Assembly (NCBI RefSeq): GCF_035762065.1
Contig: NZ_DASTPW010000034.1
Location: 1 to 64,000 of the forward strand
Origin: Methylibium sp035762065
GTDB lineage: Bacteria > Pseudomonadota > Gammaproteobacteria > Burkholderiales > Burkholderiaceae_C
DNA: 64,000 bases
Reading direction: 5' to 3'
Shown here piece after piece: positions 6,256-16,760 of this stretch. The notes under the pieces were generated by a model. The model worked only from the letters and a program-made list of their open reading frames with translations. It did not search any database and was not told the DNA's origin. A program made the position numbers and the translations under genes. Numbering within the stretch: the stretch's first letter is position 1; each line of letters begins with the position of its first letter.

Positions 6256-7308
6256 ATGTTGACCGCCGCGCTGCCGACCTTCAACCGATTTGCCGGCCGC
6301 CTCGGCTGGCGCAAGACCTACAACGAACTCAGCGAGCGCAGCTGGACGCTCGCGCCGAGCTGCGTGCGCCACGAGCCGCCCTGCCTCTACGACCCGGCCG
6401 ACCTTGCGCGCGTGGTCGGCTACGTGCCCTACTCCTCGCCCGAGCTGGAGCGCGAGCGCATGGAAGGCGGCCGCCTCGAACACGGTGCCTGCCGCGCCCA
6501 CCTGCTGCGCGACGTGGCGCTGATGAACGGCCATCTGTTCCGCCCCGGCATGACCTTCATGCTCTCCGACGGCCCGGTGCCCTGGGCCGCGAGCGAGCCC
6601 GAGGAGGAGCGCGAGAGCGCGGTGCTCGCCTCGACGCACTTCGGCTTCCGCTACTTCGGCCACTGGGTCGGCGACGACCTGCCGATGCGCATGGTCGCCC
6701 GCGACGTCGGCGAGCCGGTCACCTGGAAGCAGCCGCTCACCGAGCATCAGGTCGGCTACGGCAGCCGGCTGGGGCTGGAGGTCGAGGCGCTCGGCCCGGT
6801 GCGTTTTCGCGAGCTGATCGTCGTCGACGATCGCGGCCAGAACATGGACAAGCGCCGGCGCTGGCAGGAAATGCGCGCGCGCCTGCACGGCTGGCGCCGG
6901 CCCGAGGCGCACGCCGGCGTGATGCTGGTGCGCGGGCTGACCGGCGAGCGCCGGCAGCTGCTGAACGAGGAAGCGGTCGCCGACGCGCTGGTGGCACGCG
7001 GCTTCCGCATCGCCCGCCCGGGCCAGCAAACGACGGCGGAGCTGATAGAAGCCTGCGCCGGCGCGCGCGTGGTCGTCAGCGTCGAAGGCAGCCAGAACGC
7101 GCACGGCCTGCTCAACATGGCCGACGGCGGCACGATGATCGCGTTGCAGCCGCCCAACCGCTTCGGCAACGTCTACAAGGACCGCTGCGACTGCCTCGGC
7201 CTGCGCTACGGCTTCGCGGTCGGCCATGCGGCCGAAGGCGGCGGCTTCACGATCGACATCGACGCGCTGCAGCGGCTGCTCGACCGCGCCGCCACCTTGG
7301 CGCATTGA
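6256..7308 (+). CDS. Family 61 glycosyltransferase (DUF563-like)
   Basis: A 350-residue protein whose C-terminal half matches the GT61 pattern: MLVRGLTGERRQLLNEE, then RPGQQTTAELIEACAGARVVVSVEGS, then an AHGLLNMADGG segment. No signal peptide or membrane helix is visible, so it probably acts in the cytoplasm on a saccharide or lipid-linked acceptor. Start: the ATG at 6256 was chosen because the long upstream extension is only the antisense of the ligase gene. It sits alone and opposed between two repair genes, and ends just before an intergenic repeat, consistent with insertion by an ancestral recombination. Confidence 0.75.
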   Translation: MLTAALPTFNRFAGRLGWRKTYNELSERSWTLAPSCVRHEPPCLYDPADLARVVGYVPYSSPELERERMEGGRLEHGACRAHLLRDVALMNGHLFRPGMTFMLSDGPVPWAASEPEEERESAVLASTHFGFRYFGHWVGDDLPMRMVARDVGEPVTWKQPLTEHQVGYGSRLGLEVEALGPVRFRELIVVDDRGQNMDKRRRWQEMRARLHGWRRPEAHAGVMLVRGLTGERRQLLNEEAVADALVARGFRIARPGQQTTAELIEACAGARVVVSVEGSQNAHGLLNMADGGTMIALQPPNRFGNVYKDRCDCLGLRYGFAVGHAAEGGGFTIDIDALQRLLDRAATLAH

Positions 7309-7318
7309 TGTCGACCAC

Positions 7319-7391
7319 CCCCGTTGCGGCTTCGCCGCTCCCCCTCCAGGGGGCCCCGCTGGCGGACTGGCGAGGCCGGATCCGCGGCGGC
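7319..7391 (+). repeat. Intergenic repeat, copy A
   Basis: CCGTTGCGGCTTCGCCGCTC, followed by a CCCTCCAGGGGGC-type hairpin, CGCTGGCGG, and an ending in GCCGGATCCGCGGCGGC. The same ordered blocks occur at 27989-28060 (same strand) and 13470-13540 (opposite strand). Several short hairpins (GCGGCTTCGCCGC) are visible. This copy lies between convergent genes and could terminate transcription from both sides. Confidence 0.75.
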
Positions 7392-7441
7392 TGCCAGGTT
7401 GGCGTTGTTCTTCGCATCGGATCGCGCGAGTTGCGGCGCGG

Positions 7442-8488
7442 CTAGCCTGTGGTCGGCTCATCCTTGTCCAGCACCTCGTCGCCGTACTCCGTCTTGAAGG
7501 CGCCGGCCTCGTAGCCCAGCTCGGCGAGCCGGCGGACCATCACCGCCTCGTAGCCGTGCGTGACGATCACGCGCGTGCAGCCGGTCGCCTCGATCGCGCG
7601 GTGCAGGCCGGGCCAGTCGGCGTGGTCGCTGAGCACGAAGCCGCGATCGACGCCACGGCGCCGGCGCGCGCCGCGCAGCTGCATCCAGCCGCTGGCGAAG
7701 GCGTCGCTGCTGCCGTCGCCCACGCTCGCGAAGCGCCGCGTCCACACGCTGCCGGCGACGCTCGGCGGCGCGACGATCAGGGCGCGCGCGAACGCGGCCT
7801 TGTCCTGCACCTCGCTGACCAGCCGGGTCGCGGGCAGGGCGACGCCGGCCTCGCGGTAGGCGCGGTTCAGCGGCTCGACCGCGCCGTGCACCAGGATCGG
7901 CCCGATCGACGCATCGACGCCGGCCAGCATCCGCTGCGCCTTGCCGAAGCTGTAGCCCATCAGCAGGCTCGGCCGGCCGGCGGCGGCGTTGGCGGCCCAC
8001 CAGGCGTCGATCGCCGCGAAGATCTCGCGCTGCGGTCGCCAGCGGTAGATCGGCAGGCCGAAGGTCGATTCGGTGATGAAGCAGTCGCAGCGCACCGGCT
8101 CGAAGGGCGCGCAGGTCGGGTTGGCGTCGTGCGGGTCGTCGCCGGCGACGAAGTAGTCGCCCGAGGCGACCCAGACGCGCCCACGGTGCTCGACGCGCAG
8201 CTGCGCCGAGCCCAGCACGTGGCCGGCCGGGTGCAGGCTCAGGCGCACGCCGCGGTGCTCGATCGCCTCGCCGTAAGGCAGCGCCTGCAGGTCGATCGCC
8301 CCGAGCCGCGCGCGCAGCACGCCGGCGCCGGGCTCGGCCGCGAGGTAGTGGCCGTGGCCGATGCGTGCGTGGTCGGCATGCGCATGCGTGATCACCGCGC
8401 GATCGACCGGCCGCCACGGGTCGATGTGGAAGTCGCCCGGCGGGCAGTACAGGCCCTCGGGGCGTTCGACGATGAGGTCGGCGTGCAT
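7442..8488 (-). CDS. Ligase-associated MBL-fold DNA exonuclease
   Basis: A 348-residue metallo-beta-lactamase-fold nuclease of the beta-CASP/SNM1-like class that accompanies bacterial repair ligases. The metal site ITHAHADHARIGHGH is present at about residues 36-50, with further ligands in HPAGHVLGSAQ, SGDYF and SDHADW. I place the start at the Met of MHADLIVERPEG (8488); a longer frame from 8557 adds 23 residues unlike the family's N-terminus. The gene and the ligase at 4358-6109 are on the same strand with a GT61 gene between them. The role is inferred to be end trimming in DNA damage repair. Confidence 0.87.
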   Translation of the reverse strand: MHADLIVERPEGLYCPPGDFHIDPWRPVDRAVITHAHADHARIGHGHYLAAEPGAGVLRARLGAIDLQALPYGEAIEHRGVRLSLHPAGHVLGSAQLRVEHRGRVWVASGDYFVAGDDPHDANPTCAPFEPVRCDCFITESTFGLPIYRWRPQREIFAAIDAWWAANAAAGRPSLLMGYSFGKAQRMLAGVDASIGPILVHGAVEPLNRAYREAGVALPATRLVSEVQDKAAFARALIVAPPSVAGSVWTRRFASVGDGSSDAFASGWMQLRGARRRRGVDRGFVLSDHADWPGLHRAIEATGCTRVIVTHGYEAVMVRRLAELGYEAGAFKTEYGDEVLDKDEPTTG

Positions 8489-8623
8489 GAGTAGGCGTGG
8501 ATGGCTCGGGCCGCGCAAGGCCGCCGCAACGCGAGGAGCGAAGCGCCAATTTGACACGCCTGCAGCGGCGCGCGCCCTCCGGCGCGCGCATGGCGGTCGA
8601 GATAATTCGTCGTTGGAGGGACG

Positions 8624-9001
8624 ATGAATCGAACGACGCTTGGGCTGATCCTTGTCAGCGTGGCCATGTCTTCAGGCGCCCAGGTGCTGCTGAAAACGGG
8701 GATGGGCCATCGCAAGGCCACCGCCTCCGAATCGGTCAACGCCCTGATGCACGGTGTGTTGAACGCGGCCTTCAGCCCGTGGGTGCTCGGCGGCTTGGCG
8801 CTCTACTTCGCGAGCACCGTCGTCTGGCTCGCGGTGTTGAGCCGCACGCCGGTCTCGACGGCCTACCCCTTCGTCGGCCTCGGTTTCGTCATGACGATGC
8901 TGCTCGGCTGGGCGCTGCTGCACGAAAGCCTGTCGCCCGCCAAGCTCGTCGGCACGCTGCTGGTGGTGGCCGGCGTCGCGCTGATCGCGCAAGGAGGCTG
9001 A
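8624..9001 (+). CDS. EamA/SMR-type four-helix transporter, candidate lipid-sugar flippase
   Basis: A 125-residue protein with four membrane helices (about 4-22, 46-68, 77-97 and 103-122) and the short EamA/small-multidrug-resistance fold, resembling ArnE/ArnF and other half-size transporters. The ATG is preceded by GGAGGGA. Its stop (TGA) is one base from the ATG of the HAD-UbiA gene, so the two are almost certainly co-translated. In that company a role in flipping a polyprenyl-phosphate-linked sugar across the inner membrane is more plausible than drug efflux; this is inference from context. Confidence 0.8.
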   Translation: MNRTTLGLILVSVAMSSGAQVLLKTGMGHRKATASESVNALMHGVLNAAFSPWVLGGLALYFASTVVWLAVLSRTPVSTAYPFVGLGFVMTMLLGWALLHESLSPAKLVGTLLVVAGVALIAQGG

Positions 9002-9002
9002 G

Positions 9003-10451
9003 ATGTCGGCACTGCCCCAGCCCTCGGTCGCGTTGCCGCTGTGCGTCGATTGCGACGGCACGCTGATCAAGACCGACCTGCTGCACGAGTCGGTCCTGCT
9101 GCTGCTCAAGACGCAACCGTGGCTGCTCGCGCTGCTGCCCGTATGGCTGCTGCGCGGCAAGGCGCACCTGAAGGAGCAGATCGCCGCGCGCGTGACCCTC
9201 GATGCCGCCACGCTTCCCTACGACGAGCGGGTGCTCGAGCGCATCCGCGCCGCGCGCGCCGCCGGTCGCGAGACGGTGCTCGCGACCGCCTCGACGCTGT
9301 CGCAGGCGCAGTCCGTGCAGGCCCAGCTGGGCCTGTTCGACCGCATCGAGGCGACGCAAAACGGCGTCAACCTCTCCGGCGAACGCAAGGCCGAGCGCCT
9401 CACGGCGCTGTACGGCGTGCGCGGCTTCGAGTACGCCGGCAACGACACCGCGGACCTCCCGGTGTGGCGCCAGTCGGCCGGCGCGATCGTCGTCGGCGCT
9501 TCGCGCTCGATCGTGAAGGCGGCCGCGCGCCAGGCGCCGGTGCTCGAGACGCTGACGCGCGCGCGGCCGACGCTCGCGCTCTACGTGAAGGCGATCCGCG
9601 CGCACCAGTGGCTGAAGAACCTGCTCGTGTTCGTGCCGCTGCTGGCCGCGCACCGGGTGGGCGACCAGGCGGCGCTGCTCGCTTCGGCGCTGGCCTTCCT
9701 GGCGTTCGGGCTGTGCGCTTCGGCGGTCTATGTGGTCAACGACCTGTTCGACCTGGCTTCCGATCGCCAGCACGTGCGCAAGCGGCGGCGGCCGTTCGCG
9801 AGCGGCGCGCTGCCGGTCGCGCACGGCATCGCGCTCGCGCCGCTGCTGCTGCTGGCGGCGGGTCTCGTATGCAGCCTGCTGCCGGCGGCCTTCTCGCTGA
9901 CGCTCGCGCTGTACTTCCTGCTGACCAGCGCCTACACCTTCTCGCTGAAGAACCGCGTGGTGGTGGATGTCGTCGTGCTCGCGCTGCTGTACACGAGCCG
10001 GCTGATCGCGGGCTCGGCCGCCACCGGCATCCTGCCGTCGTTCTGGCTGCTGGCGTTCTCGGTGTTCCTGTTCTTCAGCCTCGCGATCGTCAAGCGCTAC
10101 GCGGAGCTGCTGGTCGCGCTGAAGGCCGAGAACGACTCCCTGCCGGGTCGCGGCTACCGGGTCACCGACATGCCGGTGCTTCTGAGCCTGGGCGTCGGCT
10201 GCGGCAACCTCGCCATCCTGGTGCTCGCGCTGTACATCCACAGCCCCGACATCGTCGGGCAGTACCCGAACCGGAACGTGCTGTGGCTGGGCGTGCCGCT
10301 GGCGCTCTACTGGATGTCGCGGGTGTGGATGAAGACGCACCGGGGCGAGATGCACGACGACCCGGTGGTGTTCGCCGCGCGGGACTGGCAGAGCTGGCTG
10401 GTGATCGCCGTGGTGGCCGCGCTCGCGGCGGTGGCCGGCCGCACGTGGTGA
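9003..10451 (+). CDS. HAD phosphatase-UbiA prenyltransferase fusion
   Basis: A 482-residue two-domain protein. Residues 1 to ~200 are a haloacid dehalogenase domain, with the nucleophile motif VDCDGTLIKTD near the N-terminus, ATAST and a late GND. Residues ~200-482 are an integral UbiA-family domain with the Asp-rich motif NDLFDLASDRQH and about eight to nine helices. UbiA proteins with this layout are related to polyprenyl-phosphate phosphoribosyltransferases (the mycobacterial DPPR synthase family, Azorhizobium NoeC). A fused HAD domain could remove the 5'-phosphate of the lipid-linked pentose. The downstream GT-C-like gene overlaps by four bases. Quinone-type prenylation is unlikely in this context. 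Confidence 0.85.
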   Translation: MSALPQPSVALPLCVDCDGTLIKTDLLHESVLLLLKTQPWLLALLPVWLLRGKAHLKEQIAARVTLDAATLPYDERVLERIRAARAAGRETVLATASTLSQAQSVQAQLGLFDRIEATQNGVNLSGERKAERLTALYGVRGFEYAGNDTADLPVWRQSAGAIVVGASRSIVKAAARQAPVLETLTRARPTLALYVKAIRAHQWLKNLLVFVPLLAAHRVGDQAALLASALAFLAFGLCASAVYVVNDLFDLASDRQHVRKRRRPFASGALPVAHGIALAPLLLLAAGLVCSLLPAAFSLTLALYFLLTSAYTFSLKNRVVVDVVVLALLYTSRLIAGSAATGILPSFWLLAFSVFLFFSLAIVKRYAELLVALKAENDSLPGRGYRVTDMPVLLSLGVGCGNLAILVLALYIHSPDIVGQYPNRNVLWLGVPLALYWMSRVWMKTHRGEMHDDPVVFAARDWQSWLVIAVVAALAAVAGRTW

Positions 10452-12100
10452 ACGCGCCGGGGCCCGCCGTCTCGGGCGGGCCCGACCGGAGATCGCCGCA
10501 CCTGCCGCTCTTTGAAGCCGCGGTGCTCGCGCTCGCGCTGTTCGCCGCCTGGCGCTTCGCCAGCCGCTGGGCGATCGAGGGCGACGACCTCAACGTGCTG
10601 TTCGGCATGCAGCACCTGGACGTCCTGTCCACAGCCTCGGTCTACCGCTACGGCTGGCAGCCGCTGGCCTACGACCTGTTCTTCGCGGCGATGCGCGCCG
10701 GCCTCACCGCGCAGGGCGCGCTCGCCTTCGGCGCCCTGCTGGGCGGCGCGGGCTTCGCGCTGATCGTCATCGCGGCGGTCGATCTCTACCGGCGCGCCGC
10801 ACCCGGGCGGCCCTGGGGGCGTGCCGGCCAGGCCGCGCTGATCGTCGCGGTCGCCTGCCAGGAGCTCTGGATCACCGCGCTGTACTTCAACACGACGGCG
10901 CTCGGGCTGCCGTTCTTCGTGGTGGCGCTCTGGGCAGCGTTGCGCAGCGGGCTTGCGGCGCCGGGCTCGGCCGCGTCAGCGGCCGCCCGCGGCGCCCTGG
11001 TCGGCGCCAGCCTCGCGGTGGCCAGCCTGATGCGGCTCGACTACGCGACCGCCGGCGCGCTGCTGCTGTTGCTGCTCGGTCAAGGCCCGCAGCGCGGCGC
11101 AGCGATCGCCGCGTTCGCCGCCATGCTGGCGCTCGCCTTCGGCGGCTTCGCGCTGCTGCGGCCCGAATGGCCGCAGCTGATCTTCGACGTCGTCACGCGC
11201 TACGGCGGCGAAACCTTCCCCGGCTGGACCGCCTACAAAAGCTTCCTGGTGCTCGTCGCCACCGCCGGCACCGGGCTGCTGGCCGTGCTGCTGGTGCTGC
11301 CGGGTCACGGCTGGCGGCGCCTGCGCGCGCTCGCCACACCGCGCTGGCTGCTGCTGTGGCTGTCGATGCTGCCGATGCTGGTGCCGGCGCTGAACCTCTA
11401 CTCCGGCAAGTACCTGATCCCGGTGCTGGTGAGCCTGCTGCTGCTGGGATTTCGCGGCTGGGGCCGACAGCTGCCGGGTGGGCGCGCCGCCCCTTCGCCG
11501 GGCGCGCCCTCGGCCTTGCGACTGGGCCTGGGGTGGACGCTGGTGGTGCTGCTGTGCGTGGGCGGCCTGTCCCATCCGCGCGACGTGAAGCGCACGCCGG
11601 TCGCCGCCTGGTTCACCGCCCCCTTCGAGATCGACACCCACGACGGCATCCGCTACGTCGGCTTCTTCGCGCGCACCGCGCGCGAGTTCGCCGACTCGCA
11701 GACGGCCCACGAGAACATGCGACTGATGCGCGACCTCGGGCGCGCGGTGCGCGAGCGGCTCCACGCCGACGCGGCCAACCCCTGCCCGCGCGAGCTTGTG
11801 CTGGCCATGCCGCCACGAGTCTGGTTCTGGGCGCCGATCCTCGTCGAGCTCGGCCAGCCGGGCTGGCGGCTGGCCGACTGGCGGCACGAGCACAGCGCCA
11901 GCTTCGTGTTCGGGACGGCCGGCGCGCCGCGCCGGCTCACCCTGCATGGCCCGCAAGCGCCGGTCGCCGGCGCCGCGTCGACGCTGATCGACCTGTCGGA
12001 CATCTACGCCCGCGGCGAAGAGAGCGCGACCGACTATGGCCGGCGCAAGCAGGCCGAACTGGCCCGCGCGCCGGTGTGCGCCGTCGTCGCCGCTCAGTAG
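10448..12100 (+). CDS. Polytopic membrane protein, GT-C glycosyltransferase-like
   Basis: A 550-residue protein with about ten membrane helices over residues ~18-370 and a C-terminal soluble part of ~160 residues. An acidic motif (IEGDDLN) lies in the first outer loop, as in GT-C transferases that use polyprenyl-phosphate sugars. The start is GTG 10448, overlapping the stop of the HAD-UbiA gene (GTGA), which indicates coupling; earlier in-frame sequence is antisense or shadow. Together with the flippase-like and UbiA genes it could form a donor-synthesis, flipping and transfer module. No closer family is recognised. Its end overlaps the convergent clsB by seven bases. Confidence 0.7.
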   Translation: MNAPGPAVSGGPDRRSPHLPLFEAAVLALALFAAWRFASRWAIEGDDLNVLFGMQHLDVLSTASVYRYGWQPLAYDLFFAAMRAGLTAQGALAFGALLGGAGFALIVIAAVDLYRRAAPGRPWGRAGQAALIVAVACQELWITALYFNTTALGLPFFVVALWAALRSGLAAPGSAASAAARGALVGASLAVASLMRLDYATAGALLLLLLGQGPQRGAAIAAFAAMLALAFGGFALLRPEWPQLIFDVVTRYGGETFPGWTAYKSFLVLVATAGTGLLAVLLVLPGHGWRRLRALATPRWLLLWLSMLPMLVPALNLYSGKYLIPVLVSLLLLGFRGWGRQLPGGRAAPSPGAPSALRLGLGWTLVVLLCVGGLSHPRDVKRTPVAAWFTAPFEIDTHDGIRYVGFFARTAREFADSQTAHENMRLMRDLGRAVRERLHADAANPCPRELVLAMPPRVWFWAPILVELGQPGWRLADWRHEHSASFVFGTAGAPRRLTLHGPQAPVAGAASTLIDLSDIYARGEESATDYGRRKQAELARAPVCAVVAAQ

Positions 12101-13410
12101 CGGCCGGTGGCACCCGCCGCGCGCAGGTAGAGCCGCGCGATCGAGGCGACGAAGCCGCGCCGCAGCCAGCGGCGCCATCCGGCCAGCGGCAGCGGCGCGG
12201 TGATCTCGCGGGCGGCCGCGAAGTCGCGTTCGAGTTCGGCGGCGAGCTGGGCGACGAAGCCCGGATCGTCGACGACGACATTGGCCTCCAGGTTCAGCAG
12301 CAGCGACAGCGGATCGATGTTCGAGCTGCCCACCGTCGCCCAGCGGTCGTCGACCCGCGCCACCTTCGCGTGCAGGAAGGCGGGCATGTACTCGAAGACG
12401 CGCACGCCGCGCGCCAGCAGCTCGTCGTACAGCGCTTGCGCGGCGAGCTGCGCGACGCGGTAGTCCGGCTTGCCCTGCAGCAGCAGGCGCACCTGCACGC
12501 CGCGCCTGGCCGCGGCACGCAGTGCGCGCAGGAAGGCGCGGCCCGGGTAGAAGTAGGCCGAGACGATGTCGATGCGCTCGCGCGCCTGGCGGATCGCGGC
12601 GACGTAGCTGTGCTCGATCGCGCGGCGCTGACGCAGGTTGTCGCGCACCAGGAAGGCGAGCCGCGCCGGCGCCAGCGCGTCGCCGCTCGCACCGTTGGCC
12701 GGCGCGGAGCCGATGCCGATGCGCTGCAGCAGGCCGCGCGCGCGCTGCACCGGCCGGCCGCTCTTGGCCACCGCACGCACGCGGTCGCGCCAGTCGCGCC
12801 CCCAGGCGGCGCGCGTCCACACCGCCCGCAGCGTGTGCAGCACCGGCGCGACGACCGGGCCGCGCAGCTCGACCGCGTAGTCCAGCCGCGGCGCATCGCC
12901 CCAGCCGTGGTGCAGGTCGTGCCGGTCGTCGATCAGGTTGATGCCGCCGACGAAGCCGTGCTCGCCGTCGATCGCGCACAGCTTCTGGTGCAGCCGGCGC
13001 AAGTGGCTCGGCTGCAGCCACGACCACCAGCCGTGCATCGGCCGGAACACCGCGAAGCCGACGCCGGCCGGCTCGAAGCGCGCGCGCAAAGCGGCCTGCG
13101 AGTGCAGGCAGCCGAAGCCGTCGACGACGACGCGCACGCGCACGCCGCGCGCCGCGGCGGCGAGCAACGCGCGCGACACCGCCTCGCCGCTGGCGTCCTC
13201 GTCGTAGATGTAGGTGGCGAGCCAGACGTCGCGTCGCGCCGCGGCGATGGCCGCGCACATCGCCGGGAACAGCGTGTCGCCGCCGCGCAGCAGCCGGATG
13301 GCATTGCCGCCCGACCAGGTCGCCTCGCGTTCGCCGTACCAGGCGAATGGCGACCGTGCAACGGCTCGCGCTCGGTTGCCGTCCACGTCGGCACGCGGCG
13401 GGTCGCTCAC
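12094..13410 (-). CDS. clsB: Cardiolipin synthase B-type phospholipase D protein
   Basis: A 438-residue phospholipase D superfamily enzyme that condenses phosphatidyl donors to form cardiolipin. Both HKD motifs are intact: HQKLCAIDGE (His141, Lys143, Asp148) and HAKVARVDD (His347, Lys349, Asp354), each followed by the G-G/S-x-N element. There are no N-terminal membrane helices, as in ClsB. I use GTG 13410 because further upstream the frame runs through an intergenic repeat. It is last in the leftward group fmdB-DUF502-aspS-nudB-EEP-clsB, and the EEP neighbour is a usual partner of clsB. Confidence 0.88.
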   Translation of the reverse strand: MSDPPRADVDGNRARAVARSPFAWYGEREATWSGGNAIRLLRGGDTLFPAMCAAIAAARRDVWLATYIYDEDASGEAVSRALLAAAARGVRVRVVVDGFGCLHSQAALRARFEPAGVGFAVFRPMHGWWSWLQPSHLRRLHQKLCAIDGEHGFVGGINLIDDRHDLHHGWGDAPRLDYAVELRGPVVAPVLHTLRAVWTRAAWGRDWRDRVRAVAKSGRPVQRARGLLQRIGIGSAPANGASGDALAPARLAFLVRDNLRQRRAIEHSYVAAIRQARERIDIVSAYFYPGRAFLRALRAAARRGVQVRLLLQGKPDYRVAQLAAQALYDELLARGVRVFEYMPAFLHAKVARVDDRWATVGSSNIDPLSLLLNLEANVVVDDPGFVAQLAAELERDFAAAREITAPLPLAGWRRWLRRGFVASIARLYLRAAGATGRY

Positions 13411-13469
13411 ATCAAGGGCCCGCCAGGACCTACCGGCGCCGCGTAGAGCGGAGGGGGTGGCACCAGCAG

Positions 13470-13540
13470 CCGCCGCGGATCCGGCTTGGCCGGGCCGCCA
13501 GCGGCGCCCCCTCGGGCGGGAGCGGCGAAGCTGCAACGGC
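13470..13540 (-). repeat. Intergenic repeat, copy C (reverse orientation)
   Basis: Reading the minus strand gives the same ordered blocks as copies A and B: TTGCAGCTTCGCCGCTC, a CCCGAGGGGGC hairpin, CGCTGGCGG and GCCGGATCCGCGGCGGC. It lies between the start of clsB and the stop of the upstream nuclease gene, two genes in the same direction. Confidence 0.75.
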
Positions 13541-13546
13541 GGTGGG

Positions 13547-14362
13547 TCATGTCGCCCGCTCGAACTCCGCGACCAGCGGCAGGTGGTCCGACATCCGCGC
13601 CCAGTTGCTGCCGCGCGGCACGAAGGTCGAGGTGCAGCGCAGGCCGCGGGTGTAGATGCGGTCGAGCGCGAACACCGGGGCGAGCGAGGGGAAGGTCATC
13701 GAGCGGCTGCGCGCGGCCGGCTCGCGCGCGGGCGCTTCCGCGCGTTCAAGGCCGTGCCGGCGCAGGGGAGCGTCGAGCCGCTCGCCCCAGTCGTTGAAGT
13801 CGCCGGCGACCAGCACCGGCATGTCGCGCCGGCCCGTGCGTTCGAGGTAGTCGCCCAGGCGTTCGACCTGGCGCACGCGGCTGGTGTGGCTCAGGCCGAA
13901 GTGGATCACCACCACGTCGACCGTCTCGCCCTGCCACTGCACCGGCACGTGCAGCAGGCCGCGTTGTTCGAAGCGGTGGTCGGAGACGTCGTGGTGGCGC
14001 ACCTCGCCAAGCGGCCAGCGCGACAGCAGCGCGTTGCCGTGCTCGCCGTCGCGCGTCTTCGCGTTGGTGCGGTAGGCGACCTCGTAGCCGTCGGGCGCGA
14101 GAAAGTCCGCCTGCCCTTGCGCAGGCCAGCCGAACGAGGTGCGCTGGAAGCGGCGCGCCTCGCCGTGGTGGAAGTGGCGCACCTCCTGCAGGCAGACGAG
14201 ATCGGCATCGAGCGCCTCGATCGCGAGGCCGAGGTTGTGGATCTCGAGCCGCTTGCCGGGGCCGACGCCGCGCACGCCCTTGTGGATGTTGTAGGTGGCG
14301 ACGCGCAGCCGATGGCTGTCGCCTTCGGTCGGCGGCACCGCCGAAGACCGCAGCGGGTTCAT
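13547..14362 (-). CDS. Endonuclease/exonuclease/phosphatase-family protein
   Basis: A 271-residue EEP-fold hydrolase. Visible family motifs are VATYNIHKGV near residue 20, LVCLQEVRH, AGDFNDW and the terminal SDHLPLVAEF (catalytic Asp-His). Members act on DNA or on phosphodiester lipids; next to clsB a role in membrane phospholipid turnover is possible but unproven. The start ATG 14362 overlaps the TGA of nudB by four bases (ATGA), so translation is coupled; the longer upstream frame only repeats nudB antisense-free sequence in another frame. No signal peptide is seen. Confidence 0.85.
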   Translation of the reverse strand: MNPLRSSAVPPTEGDSHRLRVATYNIHKGVRGVGPGKRLEIHNLGLAIEALDADLVCLQEVRHFHHGEARRFQRTSFGWPAQGQADFLAPDGYEVAYRTNAKTRDGEHGNALLSRWPLGEVRHHDVSDHRFEQRGLLHVPVQWQGETVDVVVIHFGLSHTSRVRQVERLGDYLERTGRRDMPVLVAGDFNDWGERLDAPLRRHGLERAEAPAREPAARSRSMTFPSLAPVFALDRIYTRGLRCTSTFVPRGSNWARMSDHLPLVAEFERAT

Positions 14363-14814
14363 GCGCCGGCCGCGAGCCGCTGCGGCAACTGCAGGATGGC
14401 CTCGGCATTGCTCGGCGAGAAGCAGCGGTCGGCGGCCTCGCGCCATGGCAGCCACTCGTAGCGCAGATGCTCGCGCGGCGCCAGCACCACCGGCGTGCCG
14501 GGCGCGACGGCCAGGCCAAAGACGTGCTCGGTGTTGTGCGTCACGCCGGGAGCGTAACGGTGGCGCCACACCGGATAGATCTCGTAGACGTTCGCCAGGT
14601 CCCAGTTCACCAGCTGCGGCTCGGCAAACACGATGCCGGTTTCCTCAAAGACCTCGCGCCGGCAGGTCTCGGTCAGCGGCTCGTCGGGCGCGTCCTTCGA
14701 GCCGGTGACGCTCTGCCAGAAGCCGGGGCGGTCGGCGCGCTCGAGCAGCAGGACGTCGAGCGCCGGCGTGTGGATGACGACGAGGACGGATTCGGGGATC
14801 TTCGGCGGGCGCAC
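14359..14814 (-). CDS. nudB: Dihydroneopterin triphosphate diphosphatase (Nudix)
   Basis: A 151-residue Nudix hydrolase. The Nudix box is intact (G-x5-E-x7-REVFEETGI, within GSKDAPDEPLTETCRREV), and the family-specific FWQSVTGS and HRYAPGVTHNTEH segments match NudB. It removes pyrophosphate from dihydroneopterin triphosphate, the product of FolE, in folate synthesis. The gene follows aspS, a conserved position in Burkholderiales, with 27 bases between them. Confidence 0.92.
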   Translation of the reverse strand: MRPPKIPESVLVVIHTPALDVLLLERADRPGFWQSVTGSKDAPDEPLTETCRREVFEETGIVFAEPQLVNWDLANVYEIYPVWRHRYAPGVTHNTEHVFGLAVAPGTPVVLAPREHLRYEWLPWREAADRCFSPSNAEAILQLPQRLAAGA

Positions 14815-14841
14815 GGCCGGTCCTCGTCGTCGCGCCGATCC

Positions 14842-16647
<1,806 letters not shown>

Positions 16648-16737
16648 GAAGGTGGCACTCCGTGGATCGGTGGCTTGCGCGGCGCGCGAGGCGCCGCGTG
16701 GAGGTTCGGCTCTGGCGGGCCGCTCGGCCCTGACGGA

Positions 16738-16760
16738 TGAGCGCTTGCCGGAAGCGCTCA
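16738..16760 (-). terminator. Hairpin at the DUF502 stop, upstream of aspS
   Basis: TGAGCGCTT and AAGCGCTCA form a perfect 9-bp stem with a 5-base loop (GCCGG), overlapping the DUF502 stop codon. On the transcribed strand no T-run follows, so it may be an mRNA-stabilising or attenuating element rather than a full terminator. Confidence 0.5.

Noticed and set aside
8489..8557. N-terminal extension of the MBL exonuclease
   Set aside because: The 23 extra residues are unlike the family start, and the internal Met gives the usual N-terminus.
13411..13536. N-terminal extension of ClsB
   Set aside because: The frame there crosses an intergenic repeat and encodes an Arg/Ala-rich low-complexity stretch.
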